From: Monosiga brevicollis MX1
Taxonomy: Eukaryota; Opisthokonta; Choanoflagellata; Craspedida; Salpingoecidae
Assembly: GCF_000002865.3 (NCBI RefSeq)
Contig: NW_001865039.1
Span: forward strand, 2,634,764 to 2,698,763
Length of the DNA: 64,000 bases
Direction: 5' to 3'
Both the position numbers and the translations under genes were made by a program. The notes beneath the pieces are model-generated. The model ran no database searches. It was not told the origin of the DNA and saw nothing but the letters and a program-made list of their open reading frames with translations. Each line of letters opens with the position of its first letter. Position 1 is the stretch's first letter. Of the stretch, positions 23,771-34,822 are shown one piece after another.

Positions 23771-24558
23771 ATGACGGGCTCAGGCACAGCCAAGGCACTG
23801 CCGTTTAAGAACTCTGCCTTTCAGGTGTGTGTGTGTGTGCGCGAGCGGGGAGAGGGGTGTTGTGCGGGAAAAGGCTCAGCTGCGTGAGTGGGATGTGGCT
23901 TGCACTTGTTTGTTGTATTTGCCACGGTCAACAATCGTGTGACTCAGACCCTAAAAAACATGCAAAAATGCAAACAGAGCAAGCTGTCGACGGGGGCTCT
24001 GAAGAAGGTGCGCACACTCAAGTCTGTATTGCAGCACGACCGAGGCCTCAACTATCCGACAGGCGCACCCACCTGTAAGTCCACGCTGACACATTTTTGA
24101 TTACACGGACACATGCACAGTTGCGGACCCAGGCGCACACACTCACGGTCCCTGTGCTCAGACGAAAACGTGCGAGTCCCAATCAACCTCAAGCCCTTGG
24201 TCAAGTACTGTGATCTCACTGGTCTCTTGGTACGTTGAGTATCCTGCTCATGCGGTACTCGCGCCCTTGGCGTGAAAGTGTGTGAACCAACCTGCTCGGC
24301 CACCTCTACTTGCTTTGGCGGGGTGGGGGGTTGGCTTGTCGAGATGGGAAGCATGCTAATGATGCTGAATGCTCTCGGATGCCTTGAACCACTTCTACAT
24401 TTGTGATGGGGATGCAGGCCAAGTATACCGATCCACGAACTCGGTTACATTTCTATTCAAAGGAGGAGTACCACATTATTACCCAGCTGTCGCGCGCAGC
24501 CGTACACGAGCTCTTGGAGCTACGCGGCGCCTCCACGCAACATGTTCAGACTCTCTAA
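23771..24558 (+). CDS. INO80C: INO80 complex subunit C (Ies6), YL1-C domain protein
   Basis: Ies6/INO80C works with Arp5 in the INO80 nucleosome-remodelling complex. The start exon is MTGSGTAKALPFKNSAFQ, where LPFKN aligns with the FKNPNF region of the family. The next exon carries TGALKKVRTLKSVLQHDRG and LNYPTGAPT. It then reads ENVRVPINLKPLVKYCDLTG and, after another intron, AKYTDPRTRLHFYSKEEYH. The last two are the YL1-C signature: PAKKYSDISGL followed by YTDP and LR(F/Y)(S)xxEEF. It ends AAVHELLELRGASTQHVQTL with the stop at 24556-24558. Four exons. The protein is small, about 150 residues, as usual. Orthology to INO80C rather than VPS72/YL1 rests on the short length and the flanking motifs. 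Confidence 0.88.
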
Positions 24559-24806
24559 GCCCGTGCTGGCCATCGGGCGTTTTTGTGTGGGAGTGGAGCG
24601 ACCGGAACTGCATGGTCAGCTGGCCGGTGGTACGGGGGCAGTACCGCTTCTTCGCGCAATTTGCGCAAATAGAAGACAGCCGTGGTCCATGCAACCACAT
24701 CGTCATCGATCGCCCCCTGCCACGCGCCGGTTCACGTAGTGAGGGACCCGGGCCTGCATTTGTATAATCAGGCCAAGTGTGATGGAACGTGTGTCTGTGT
24801 TCAGTG

Positions 24807-25795
24807 TCAGGCTCGTACCTGTGCAGAGGCCCTTTTCGCGATGGCTGAGCCATGGAAATTGAATTCCCTTGAGCTACAGTCATTTTTGCTACGGTGCGAG
24901 TACACGCTTGCCGGAGCCCTTGGAGCTTGACTGTGTGTCGCTTGTGGCTGCAGCTGTCCTAGAATGGCACTGCGGCGTCCTTGCGGTTGGACTAGCGGCT
25001 GCCCCGCTGAGAAACGCCGCAAGGGCTCTGGACAAGGCACGTTGTTGTTGCTTGCCTCAACACTGCTCGTTTGGGCCTCAACTCCATCATCAACCTCATC
25101 AGCCACCCCCTGGCAAAAACGCCACACCGCCAAAGCCTATGGAGTTTTTGATGGTCCAGGGCGATTGCCGCAGCAGTGAGCCATGCGGCGAATCAGGACG
25201 CGCTTGTACTCTTATGTACCTCACGCCTCGGCATCATCTCATGGGGGGAGAGGAGCAAGGAGCTCACGCGATGTATGCGATGTGCTGCTCCTTCACGCAG
25301 ACCCAGACGCTGTTGCATCTCTGACACTGTCAAGCGTTGAAAAGCCTGGACCGAGTAGTGTTGGAGTAATATCGTGTACTTGCTGAGGCGCAGAGTCTGC
25401 AGAAAGTCCCTATCCGGTGGACATGCGAATGCGTGGTAGTTGCGACACAAGAATTGGGTTGTGATAAGGAGGAGCGCTTACGCAGCAGGGCGGCCAGCGA
25501 AGGGTTCATTCCAATACTCTACCTGATGTCACTCGAGTGCTCGAGGCGCACCTGGCGCCACTCGATAAATCTAACTCACGAGGAGGGCAGATGTTAGGCA
25601 GAAGGTAGCAGCCAAGTTCTGCGACTTTGCGGTCTTCCCATCCATCCAAAAAAAAAAAAAAAAGAGAGAAAGAAAAGGTCTTTCTTAGAGGCAGAGTAGC
25701 TCGCACCGGAGAGATCGACCCTGATCGCGTTTGAGCACTTCGTGTTGTTGCCGCTGCCGCCTTGCCATGATGGTCAGCCGTTCAAAAGCTTCTGC
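24807..25795 (-). CDS. SAM-domain protein, Smaug/Vts1-like domain (5' end unresolved)
   Basis: Four exons join in consistent phase: about 25792-25707, 25570-25523, 25409-25268 and 25109-24807. They read FERLTIMARRQRQQHEVLKR, then IEWRQVRLEHSSDIR, then DFLQTLRLSKYTILLQHYSV and FQRLTVSEMQQRLGLREGAA, then a low-complexity Gln/Ser-rich tail. The third exon is a SAM domain whose LRLSKY and G-A-x-H-R positions resemble the RNA-binding SAM domains of Smaug/SAMD4 and Vts1, which recognise hairpins in mRNAs to be repressed or degraded. The N-terminus was not resolved; a minus-strand Met at 26221 opens 55 plausible codons but its donor phase does not fit. The name is therefore domain-level only. Confidence 0.7.
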
Positions 25796-26340
25796 AGTCA
25801 GTTGATGTTTGGACCGGTGCTTGGGGTGTGCGGCATCGTGAGCTTTGACCGGTGAATGTGCGAGCGAGCATCCAGCCAAAGTTGGCGCGTTAAGCAAGCG
25901 CGTGCAGGGCAGCTGTGCCAGTTGTGGGGCACTAGGCATGTGCCTGCGCCGAGCGCTGTCAGAATCTCTTGGCTCGCTTGCGGCTGGTCGCTGCTGCCGA
26001 CGATGGGGGGGTTTGTAGATGGCCTATACATGAAGAACTCGTGCATGGGTGCATCTACATTTGACAGTCCAAACCGGCCCAGCGCTCAAAGCAAGCCATC
26101 CATTCCTACCAATCGCTGTGCCATCCTGCCACCGTCCTGCCACCACTGCCGCCTTCAAATTGTTGATGTCCCACAGCTGAATCTGTCGACAAATCCTTCG
26201 CGCCAAAAAATAATCTGACATGTACGGAGAGAGTGAAGAGCAAGAACACGTTGATACACGTTTTCAAGTTCCTCACACACACACCCACACAGAGCTCCAT
26301 CACAAGCAGCCGTTTTTTTTTTTTTTTTTTCCTGGATCAG

Positions 26341-29300
26341 GATGGCAGAGACCTTTGGGCGCTGATGATCTACGATCTGGGCGACGGGGTGAGTGTAAGC
26401 ATGCGAATGATAACATAGCTGTGCTTGCCTGACCGCCTGTAAGCGTTCAACATGATCAAACAGACCAGCCTCAGGTGCCGCCTCCACGTCCCAGAGGACG
26501 TGGTTGCTGATACGGGTCTGTGCCAGCGCTTGCGCCTGGCTGGCTGGTCCATCGGGGTGGATTTTGCCAGCGCCGATTGGATCTGTCTCCCCTCTGAATA
26601 TGAGGCGCACCCCCGAGTATCTGTCTCCTCTCAAGCCAAGCCAAAGGGCTGCACGCCGTTTGTACCTCTGACCCTGGTTCGAGCACTTCTGGCCCGCAAG
26701 TCTGTTGCCGCGCTGAGCGCGTGTCTCAATGGCCCCCAGAAGCTTCAGCAGGGCCGTTTCGCCAATCTGGCTCGGAGCATGGCCCTTTCATTGGCTTCCG
26801 TGGAAGAATGTCAACCTCTTGATGCCCTACCGGACCAATGGTCCGCCATTATGGTGCACGAAACCGTTTCCTCGGCCGACAAGGCGGCATTGCAACAGCT
26901 TCTACCACTGCTTGCTCAAACCAAGACCATCACCTGGGTTCAAGAACCCGAGCAGGCCACCCTCGTGATCCTTGGCCCCAACACGCCAGCTGAGACGCGC
27001 CGCGTACACCAGCGCAACTCGCACTGCCAGTTGGCAACTGTGCGCTTTGTCGTTGCGTATGCGTTGGGCTGGGCACGTGAATCCGACCTCGACTCACCCC
27101 ATTTTCATCCCGTGGGCAATCTTGACACAATGGGTCCCATCAACACCGCTACTTCATCTGCCTCCAGTGTCAATGCATCAGCAAGCACTCCTGTGGCTCC
27201 TGGGCTGCGCTCGCATCAGGCTACTTTGGCTCCACGCCCTCGATCCCCAGAGCCCAGCACTGGGAGTCTAGAATCGCAATCGCAATCGCAATCGCAATCG
27301 CAATCGCAATCGCAGTCGCAGTCGCAGTCGCAGTCGCAGTCAGAGACAGGGGAGCATGCTGCCAAGGTTTGTTCCTGGTGCTAAAAAGCTCCATCATTTC
27401 TTTGTATCGTATCTGCCCCAATGTCCTCATGACGCTTGTGCAGGTGGCACATCGTTCGCCTCTAGAATCGCCGTTGCGACTATCGCCCCGGCGCCGCACA
27501 CACAAGGCCTTGGGTGCGTTGTTTGCGCCATGGGTCCATGCCTCCTAATGTTCTCGAGCACAGTCTCGTCACTGTGGTGGAGGAGCCCGTGCGACTCTTA
27601 CTTCCCAACGAGCTTTTTTGATTCCTTCCTAATTTTTGTATGTTTTGTCATGCGGTTGGGCAACTTGCCACGACGCGTAGAAGCCATGGGCCCTTTGTCT
27701 CCCCACGTCATGCCTGAAAATGCGTTTTCGCGGCTGCGTGCCTTGGCTGTGGATGAGACCTTGCCTAAAGTGAAGGCAGATCTCCTCAAATTGGTTTCCA
27801 ACACCGTATTGCCGGATGACACTGATGATCCCCTTCGCTGCGTCGATGCATTTTGCTCGTTGGGCACAACACACCATGTTCTTCCACCCTCACACGTGGG
27901 CACTTTGTTGGTAAGACAACCCGCTGACCCATCTTTCCGGCCACTGTGTCGTGTGCCTCTCTCGTACCCCGTTCCACTGCGTGTCATGGCCAGATATTGC
28001 CGGAGCTGCTCGTCTGAATGTGATTCTGATCAGCAGTCTATCCTCATATTGAGCGCTAAATGATATGTGTCCCAATAGCGCATGCTCAAGTACTTGGATC
28101 AGAGTGATGAGCGAACCGGGCCTTGGGCTGCTGCTATCCTCGCCGCACAAGTCGGCCACTGTGAACGGTTGGTTGTGTTGTTGGCGTCGTGCTGGGTGGA
28201 TGCTCATCTCAAAGCTTCGGGCCTTCTTGAGCTTACTGTGTGAATGCAATTGCTGTTGATGCTTTTCTCCTCAGCAACCAACTTGCAGGCTGGGAAACCA
28301 GCTTTTTCAACGAGCAGCGCTCCCCGTCGGAGCTCACTACCTCCAACATGATGCGCGACTACGAAGATTGTTTGCTACTGGCGCTGGAGCAGGAACTGGG
28401 AGGCGAGCCATTGATAGACTATTGTCTCGCGCTTGGCGAAGCCGTCATCTCCAGGACACAGACGACTCTATCAGAATTCAGTCACAAATTCAAGATGGCC
28501 ATCATCGATCAAGTGTGTGATCTTTCCCGAGGCTTGGACGCTCGTTTGCAGTCTTTTGCTTTTCCACTGGGAGCAGTGTGTCTTACCTGTTCTGTTGTTG
28601 ATGACGTGCTTCAGACTATAGATGCGGCCTTGGGCGCAGATTTGGCTCGACTGCGTCGTCTTCAACGGGCACTCACACTCATGCTCCTTCGTCAACCAGC
28701 ATCCCAGGTTCAGCACTTGGCCATGGAGCTGTGGCTGAAGATCGAGCTCGAGTCCAATGCCACACCAAAAGGTCGCGCTGCATGGTTGCGACTTTTACAT
28801 ACAAGTTGCGCACCACTGCAATTTGTTTTGAGTCGTCTGTGGCTAGACCATGCCTGTGTCTGCACCACGAAAAACACACCCCACCAGCAAAACTTTGTTC
28901 AGCAGGTATGATCGATGCTGCTCCGCAATCTTCCAAGCCAGCCAGCCAGCCATACGTCCCTCTAATGGCTATTGCGGCTCGCTTCTTCAGATTCACCTCG
29001 ACGAATGGTATTCATACTATGCTCTCTTGTCGCCACGGGAGGTACGTCATGACTTGTCTTGCAATGGCGCGCCATTATGCGCAGGCTGCCTCAGCGTCTT
29101 TTCATGTTGTTTGAACTTTTTCAAAAAAAAATTGCAGACTCGGGCTTCCATTGGCACCGGACCGGGATCAGTGATTGGGGTGCGTTTGACTTTTGCAACA
29201 CATCGTTCATCGTTTCGTTGAAATTGCGCAAGAGGACCGGCCACTTGGCTCATTCTTTGTTTGATGTCTTGTCTTTTTCCTCTTTTCGTAGACGATGCGG

Positions 29301-29543
29301 CAGACATGGACAACGCTGGCTCGTGCGGCCTTGCAGCTGGGCTTGTCCAAGGCACTGTCCGTGAAGAAGGCATGCAAGCATATGCGGGAGCGCGACACGC
29401 CATGGATGAAGAGCTTTGAGCCCGACCTGCTGTTGTTGGATAAAATGGCCTCGGTCATTGTGCTGAGGACAGATCGGGGCAACACCGCTTCTGGCGATCA
29501 AGCTACTCCGCACAGAAAGCCTGCAGCCGCTCGTGCCCTCTGA
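26341..29543 (+). CDS. Unidentified protein, possible BRCT modules and SQ repeat
   Basis: An exon at 26341-26388 (DGRDLWALMIYDLGDG) joins in phase 0 to a long exon, about 26464-27366. This begins TSLRCRLHVPEDVVADTGLC and contains two segments whose spacing suggests degenerate BRCT folds (ending near FVPLTLVRALLARKSV and CQLATVRFVVAYALGWARES). It closes with eleven SQ dipeptides. Later exons encode mainly helical sequence: FSRLRALAVDETLPKVKADL near 27730, MLKYLDQSDERTGPWAAAIL near 28083, and MRDYEDCLLLALEQELGGEP near 28350, with ALGADLARLRRLQRALTLML near 28630. The last exon starts near 29292 (MRQTWTTLARAALQLGLSKA) and stops at 29541-29543. I do not recognise the family. BRCT plus an SQ cluster would suggest a checkpoint-kinase substrate, but this is inference. 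The N-terminus and the 27367-27700 exons are unresolved. Confidence 0.45.
27274..27339 (+). repeat. Hexanucleotide TCGCAA/TCGCAG coding repeat (SQ x 11)
   Basis: Six TCGCAA units followed by five TCGCAG units, in frame, encoding eleven consecutive Ser-Gln pairs. The block switch from CAA to CAG suggests expansion from two founder units. Confidence 0.95.
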
Positions 29544-29827
29544 ATTGCTCGTGTGTTCACGTAATGCACGTGTAATGTCATGTTCCCACTTAACGGAATC
29601 CTAATATAATTGAGAAGATTATGGATTGCCATGCTTCGCCTCGATCGTTGTCGCAGACTCACGTTTCGAAGGCAGAGAACTAGCTTTGTGGATGCCCTGG
29701 TCGGGCAGAATTTGTTCCACACAAGCTCACGCAAACAATTAACTACACACATCAAGGCCCACTCTATGCCCTTTGACAAAAAAAATTGAGTGCCAAGACA
29801 TGAAGACACTTAAAGAACACGGTTGAC

Positions 29828-32800
29828 TCACAAGTCATTCATGGCGCTGCCCAGATCAGCATCAAAGTCCATGTCGTCGTCATCTTCGTCGTCGTCCTCG
29901 TCGTCGTCCTCGTCGTCTTCTTCTTCTTCTTGATCTTCGCCGTCATCAAGGTCTTCCTCATCCTCCTCAGCATCTCCCTCATGATGGCCAGTGTGCACAC
30001 TGGCGAGCGCACTGGCTCGCGATGTGCCTGTAGAGCGGTGTGATTGGGTTTGCTCAGCGGATAACACCGGGTTTCCACTCGTGGTCGCGCGATTTGATCC
30101 AGTCAACTGCGAGGCAGATATTGAGGTTTTAGCAAGGCTGCTGCCTGTCCCGCCAAGCAAAGGTGTTTCATCCAGAGCAGCTGGCGGCGGAGCCGAATCG
30201 GAATCCTCTCCCAGCACGGCCAGCAAGGCGGCATGGTTGAGCTTGCTTGACTTCTTGGAGGCTTGCTTTTCCTACAGCGACAACGTAGCAGTTGAGTGTG
30301 TGCCTGGAAGATCAAGCACGGGACACCAGGTTTGTGCAACTCCATGGCACGGCCCGACTCTTTGTTTACTAAAGCAGCGGTCACGTACAATCGCCTTGGG
30401 GCGCTCTTGTAAGAAAGCATTACCCGGACGAGCTTGAGGTTGCTTGGTCCGCTTACGCTGTAATATTTTTCCATGGCAACAAATCATGCATGACCTGTGA
30501 GCCAATTTTCTAGCAAATGGCCAGAGCACCTGGTGCTGTCTTGCGCGTGACATTTGCATCCTATCACATACCCGTTTGGCCGGCTTATCGCCCTCTTGTC
30601 GCCGCTGTTCTTGACGAGCCAAGAATTCTTTATGCTCCTAGCAGACAGAAGCACAGGTTTGTAACGACATGCCACGAGGTGGGTTTGGCACCATGAGCCC
30701 AGCACCTGGCCACGACTTTAGCAGGCCACAACCCAAAGCAGGAGTGGATCGGCGGTATACATCCTTTCACGTACAGCGTGCCAATGCTCACGCTTCACTG
30801 CGGCTTCATCCGGGGTCAGCAGAAGCTGAAATTGTAAACCGAGAGCAGGGTTCCCAAAAGCGCACCGATGAGAAGCTGAAGCCATTGAAGACTTGCCGGT
30901 AGATGGCCGAAAGCCGAACAAAAACCAAAAAAGCAAGAGCAAATAAACAATAGTTGAAAGAAATCCAGCCCTGCATCATGACGTACATCGCCCAGTTCAT
31001 CCTCGTCAAGGTCGGATAGGTCCTCCCGTCCTTCTGGGGGATGCCAAGTAGTGTCGATGGTTGCGGCCACACCTGCCCCATCAATGGGCTGAAGAGCCGA
31101 GCTGTCTAGAGATTGGCCTTGGTTGGGAACGGGCACGAGCGCGCCGGATGACGCCGGCGCCGCCTCGTGATCCAAAGCTTCAAAGTCTTCACGCCGAGAC
31201 AGGTCTTCTGACTCCTGGACAACCTCATCAGTAATCTCCCGTTGACGTTTGAGTTGTGCTGCCCGAAACGCTGGAGGTTCAGCCTCACCACCCAGCTCAA
31301 TGGTCTGAAACTGCTCAGGCGTGAGTTTGGACGATTCGGTGTTTCCGAAATCTTCCAATCTATTATTCATGCATTTTGGTGAGGCAAACATGACCTGGCA
31401 AGCCAAGAAAAGACCTCCTGATTACACAGACACCGGGCAAAAATTCGGGCATGATCCGCCACCGGACTGTCTGCTGAAGCCTGTCTTGGCTCACGTCGCT
31501 GGTTTCCCCAGGCCATTATTGGGCAGGACTACGTACCGAGCGCGCACAGTCTGAATGCCCACATGGACGGCCTGTTGCACATCCTGGAGGTTACGCTGGA
31601 ACCCATGCATACGTGCAGCCAAGAGCAAGGCTGCACCACAGACACCGGAAGGGCGGCGCCCAACATGAATCCAATCTCGCTTCATTCGCGACACAATGCG
31701 CAGGGCAGTTTTGGAGACCTGCGATTGCAGAGCGCAGAGCGCAGATCGAGTACAGCGAGTGGATGGGTGAGCGTGATGAGGCTGCAGTGACCAACAGTGC
31801 CACTACATGTAAGCCTTACCTCATGCGTGAGTTCTCCAAAGCGCATATGGTGTGCAAAGCGGGGAATGTAGAGAACAGGATCTAAGGCCCAGCCCAAACG
31901 AAGATGAGCAAGGGTACCGGGCATCACCCAGGCCGGAACGATGAGAAATGGGGCAAGGCACCCACCGACAACAGGCAGTGAGGTGAGCAGCTTGTTGCAC
32001 AGCTGCATGTATGTGGCTGCTAGTTTGTAGACGTTCACCTGTGGCACGCCCGGGTGCGCGGGACCCGGTTGAGATTAGATGGACAGGACGTCGGTTACAG
32101 CAACAAGAAAAAAAAAGGTGGGCTCACGTGAGCAAGACACAATGTGCCAATCAAAAACGGAGTTCGTACCCGCAGTTGGTCTGAGAAATCGAGCAGCATA
32201 TGCGATGTTTTTTGTTGCCGGCACACGATGTAGAGGCAAGCCGCCACAACATGTTCCTTGGGCCGGCCTTGCGTAAAGCGATGCTCCACCGCTTGCTTGT
32301 AGTAATTGACAGCCATATCAATATGGTGCGAGTTCATTTGCATCTTGTTGGCCAGTTGCTGAATCAAGGCACGACCTATGGTAGAAACGTATGTGTGTGC
32401 AAATGTCGCTGAGCGTGCTGACGTCGACGAGGGTGAAGCAGGTTGCGAGACGCCCGGAATCCATCGTACCGTTTGCAATCGTAGTTTGACGCGAGTCACG
32501 ATAGCCGCCGTAAGCACCCGAATTGAAGGCACCCCGCCCTATTATGAGCGTTGAATTTGAATTGGGAGCAAAAGGTTAGCGATAGGGGTGTGCACAAGGC
32601 GGGCATGGGGCGAAAAGGTGCAAGGTCAGCCTACCATCAGCGTCTACAAAACGCTCAACGACGCCTCGATCCTCGGTGAAGGTTACCTATCACAATTGGG
32701 CGAGGGAATCCGGCAAGCAGGCACATGAACTCGCTGGGCATCAGCAGCCCGAGAGCAGATCGTCGCCAGGAGAGCGAGCGGGCTGCGGCAACAAACCTCT

Positions 32801-32913
32801 GAGACAATGAGGTTGTCCTCGATGATGGCGCCACATACAGTACAAGTGGTGGTACCACGAGATTCGTCTTCCTCCACGCTCGAGCTCCCACAGCTGTGGC
32901 AGGTGGGCGGCAT
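29828..32913 (-). CDS. BRF1: BRF1, TFIIIB subunit (TFIIB-related)
   Basis: BRF1 joins TBP and BDP1 in TFIIIB to recruit RNA polymerase III at tRNA and 5S genes. The start at 32913 gives [20 protein letters not shown] and [19 protein letters not shown], a zinc ribbon with Cys 5, 8, 24 and 27. The cyclin folds follow: [20 protein letters not shown], then [20 protein letters not shown] and [20 protein letters not shown] near 32200-32330. Next are [18 protein letters not shown] near 32000 and, near 31570-31690, [20 protein letters not shown] with [13 protein letters not shown]. The C-terminal half has the acidic [31 protein letters not shown] (BRF homology block II region, about 30760-30810) and [20 protein letters not shown]. 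It ends in a long Asp/Glu run and LGSAMNDL, stop at 29828-29830. Many introns. Confidence 0.93.
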
Positions 32914-32983
32914 GGCGGCGGTCTACAGGCCAGCCACCGCTCACGTTGTGCTCAGAGGGACACGCGGGTGGTGACGAGTTGAG

Positions 32984-32985
32984 AG

Positions 32986-33062
<77 letters not shown>

Positions 33063-33153
33063 TGTGTGTGAGAGAGAGAGAGTTTAAGAGAGAGTTTGAG
33101 AGAGAGTTTGAGAAAGAGTTTGAGAGTTTGAGAGAGAGTCTGAGAGAGAGTTT

Positions 33154-33206
<53 letters not shown>
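32984..33206. repeat. Long (GA)n microsatellite with GAGTTT interruptions
   Basis: About 220 bases of GA repeat broken by GTGTGT and GAGTTTGA units, filling half of the divergent spacer between the BRF1 and acetyltransferase starts. Confidence 0.97.
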
Positions 33207-33208
<2 letters not shown>

Positions 33209-33342
33209 AAGTAACGGTTACACGAACAACGAGATCATTTTGTGGATGTGAGACGGCAATTGGAGCTGCCGATACCGCTACTTTTGGGTCCAAAGCCAGG
33301 GTTGGGTTTGGGGATTGTGGGTGCTGCTTGAGCCAAAGCAGG

Positions 33343-34193
33343 ATGGGATTGACAACGCGAGCGGCTACGAAGGCGGACGTGCCTACGATCATTGAGTTGA
33401 TCACGCTTCTGGCTTCGTACGAGAAGGAGGAACATCAGGTGAAAATCACTCCTGAGCAGCTGGTGCGCGACGGATTTGAGGAGCCGCGTCGCTTTCATTG
33501 TACCCTGGCCGAGGTTGATGGGCAGGTTGTGGGCTACGCGCTCTACTTCTTCATCTATTCGTGCGTGCCTTGAGTTGGCAGTCGATCATCATGCCGCCTT
33601 CCGTCAACGTCGTCCCCTGGGGTGCGCTTGAACTCATCCATCCGGCCTCTCGCGCTGCTCATGCAGGACTTGGGAGGGTCTATCCCTGTATCTGGAAGGT
33701 ATGACCCTGCATTCGATTGACGGGGGCAAGAGGGGTTGCAGGGCACACCGCGCCAAAGGTATTTCACACCTTGCCTTTTATTAGACTTGTTTATTCGCAA
33801 GGAGGCGCGGGGCCAAGGTGCAGGAATGGCGTTGGTGCGCGCTGTGGCCGATTTTGCGCGCGCACACGACTGCAGGTTGGTATTGACCGGCCACTGTCGG
33901 CAGGGTCACTGTCGGCAGGGTCACTGTCGGCAGGGCCACTGCACATACGCATCTATGCTCCCTGTCTTTTGGAGATGGTCCACAACCTGATCCATCCTCC
34001 GCGTGTTGCTTCGCCGCCCGCTGCAACTCGAATGTGCAGCCGTTTGCAATGGCAGGTCATTGACTGGAACCAAAGCTCCATCGACTTTTATGTGCACCGC
34101 CTGGGCGCTCGTGAACGAACGGAGACCAATGATGCCAAATGGCTGAACATGATCATGGACCGGGCCGCCATTGCCAAGTTTCTTGAAAGCTAA
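33343..34193 (+). CDS. Spermidine/spermine N1-acetyltransferase family (SAT1/SAT2-like GNAT)
   Basis: GNAT enzyme that acetylates polyamines or, in the SAT2 branch, thialysine and related amines with acetyl-CoA. Four exons join in phase. Exon 1 (33343-33560) reads MGLTTRAATKADVPTIIELI, KITPEQLVRDGFEEPRRFHC and VVGYALYFFIYS. Exon 2 gives TWEGLSLYLE. Exon 3 gives DLFIRKEARGQGAGMALVRA, containing the RGQGAG acetyl-CoA loop. The last exon reads QVIDWNQSSIDFYVHRLGA, matching the animal VLDWNQ..DLYK.LGA. The product is about 165 residues, the family norm. SAT1 and SAT2 cannot be told apart here. Its third intron carries a 15-base minisatellite. Confidence 0.9.
33892..33941. repeat. 15-base tandem repeat, 3.3 copies
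   Basis: Unit CACTGTCGGCAGGGT is repeated three times (one change in the last copy) plus a 5-base partial copy, within an intron of the acetyltransferase gene. Confidence 0.97.
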
Positions 34194-34423
34194 AGCCTTT
34201 CTTGTACAGTAATTGATTTCCCAAGCTTCCTTGATCCCTACAATTAGCCATCACAACCGCCGAGCCAGACACAGCGAAAGACACACGCGCCAAGACGCAC
34301 CGTCCAGTCCCCCCACTCCCCCATCCTGCGCTTCTTCACGCAGAGTGGTCGGTAGTGTGTGTGTGTGTGTGTGTGTGGATGCGAAGGAGTTATCCGAATT
34401 GTCATCATCTTCATCCCCTTGTG

Positions 34424-34510
<87 letters not shown>

Positions 34511-34822
34511 AGCTTCAGTTTTCATTTGGTGAACTGGTATTGCCGAGTTGCTGGCTCACCTTGGTGAAAGGAACAGAGCGGGGGCGGGGGTGGGGGGGGG
34601 GGGAAAATNNNNNNNNNNNNNNNNNNNNNNNNNNNNNNNNNNNNNNNNNNNNNNNNNNNNNNNNNTCGGGGGGGGGGGGGGGGGGAAGTAAAGTTGTGGC
34701 AGATTGCGGTTTGGTGTGGGGCGTTGTATGCATTGGTGGTGGAGGGGGGGGTTAGCTTTTGCTTGCCTCACTGGTTTGGCTTGCTTGTGACCATGGAAGG
34801 ACATTGCCCGGAACCACTGCCC
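34194..34822. other. Spacer with GT arrays, G-runs and an assembly gap
   Basis: Between the acetyltransferase and NEMF, both on the plus strand. It holds (GT)n at about 34352-34376 and 34428-34510, then G-rich runs flanking a gap at 34609-34665 (57 N). It should contain the NEMF promoter. No gene is supported. Confidence 0.85.

Noticed and set aside
33000-33210. Long open frames through the GA array (Ser-Leu or Arg-Glu runs)
   Set aside because: A dinucleotide array is stop-free in several frames; there is no other protein character.
34350-34525. Frames of Val-Cys or Thr-His repeats through GT/CA arrays, also at 59331-59447 and 63177-63260
   Set aside because: Translation of microsatellites; no flanking coding signal.
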